A DNA stretch of 60,879 bases. Source: an uncultured Clostridia bacterium. Its GTDB lineage: Bacteria > Bacillota > Clostridia > Christensenellales > Borkfalkiaceae. Location of the stretch: assembly GCA_947595585.1 (NCBI GenBank), contig CANQET010000012.1, positions 1-60,879 of the forward strand. The letters run 5' to 3'. Below the pieces are notes generated by a model. It was given only the letters and a program-made list of their open reading frames with translations. It ran no database searches and was not told the origin of the DNA. A program made the translations under genes and the position numbers. Each line of letters opens with the position of its first letter. Within the stretch, counting starts at the first letter, position 1. Positions 60,794-60,879 of this stretch are shown here, piece by piece.

Positions 60794-60822
60794 TTGCATT
60801 TTTCGACGGATTCGTGTACAAT
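60794..60822 (+). promoter_or_regulatory. Promoter of tRNA-Ser
   Basis: TTGCAT (60794-60799) and TACAAT (60817-60822) are 17 bp apart, 10 bp before the tRNA. Confidence 0.7.
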
Positions 60823-60832
60823 GGAGAGGCTT

Positions 60833-60879
60833 GCAGAGATGTCTGAGTGGCTTAAGGAGCACGATTGGAAATCGTGTGA
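60833..60879 (+). tRNA. tRNA-Ser (GGA), cut by the window end
   Basis: The 5' half is visible: acceptor strand GCAGAGA, TG, the D arm TCTGAGTGGCTTAAGGAGCA, and the anticodon arm CACGATTGGAAATCGTG with anticodon GGA. The variable arm, T arm and 3' end lie beyond the window. Confidence 0.88.

Noticed and set aside
1-60879. CRISPR array
   Set aside because: The only sizeable repeats are the two 154-bp copies about 1.2 kb apart. No series of short repeats with spacers and no cas genes were found.

Overview
The window reads as chromosomal DNA from an endospore-forming, GC-rich Clostridia-type Firmicute, probably an uncultured gut lineage (Christensenellales-like is only a guess). The spore-former call rests on spoIIGA-sigE, sigG, a YlmC/YmxH gene and ylbJ. 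The Firmicute call is supported by the dnaG-sigA operon, MinDE, TrmK, and the ywlC-ywlE-rpiB and sbcD-sbcC neighbourhoods. Nearly all genes lie on the minus strand. Only four coding genes and one tRNA are on the plus strand.

Layout. 1-1,985: an AT-richer block, clearly different from the rest, ending at the 3' end of a tRNA-Leu(CAG) gene. It holds two small genes and a degraded one, and two copies of a 154-bp structured repeat. Each repeat begins at the stop codon of a coding sequence and is followed by a long hairpin. 2,117-19,551: a long co-directional minus-strand run (sbcD-sbcC, an odd alpha/beta hydrolase, lepB, degV, an ACT/DUF711 pair, pepF, dnaB, ywlC-ywlE-rpiB, DUF1538 plus a tandem P-II protein, peptidase E) with no obvious internal terminators. 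19,704-22,772 (plus): a DnaD-like protein carrying a helicase-loader zinc domain at its C-terminus, and an XRE membrane regulator. 22,898-27,179 (minus): sporulation block spoIIGA-sigE, then an alpha-galactosidase and a tiny zinc protein, then sigG-ylmC. 27,270-30,253: an XRE repressor with paired operators divergent from a zinc-ribbon membrane protein, rarA, and ylbJ.

30,250-33,842: membrane protein-rsmD-coaD-aroG type DAHP synthase-pheA. 33,991-39,990: dnaG-sigA-trmK-nif3-zinc-ribbon-alr, with a near-perfect sigma-H promoter in front. 40,165-46,594: patatin-MBL hydrolase-aroC-aroB-aroE-aroQ-aroK-SDR, coupled by short overlaps. With the aroG/pheA pair this gives most of the route to chorismate and phenylpyruvate; aroA is not in the window. 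46,780-49,683: Xaa-Pro peptidase-efp-dtd-PhnP-like. 49,828-51,714: a second DegV protein and minD-minE. 51,860-55,768: MarR-ABC transporter, probably with a 23-residue microprotein. 55,945-60,614: thioredoxin-reductase-like protein-esterase-CNNM/CBS protein-rRNA methyltransferase-membrane protein. The window ends inside a tRNA-Ser.

Most of the window is ordinary housekeeping and sporulation sequence. The parts most worth a second look are the repeat/cassette-like block beside tRNA-Leu, the DnaD-loader fusion, the sigma-H site before dnaG-sigA, the SbcC without a zinc hook, the MinE without its membrane-targeting end, and a thioredoxin reductase homologue whose NAD(P)H site looks degenerate.
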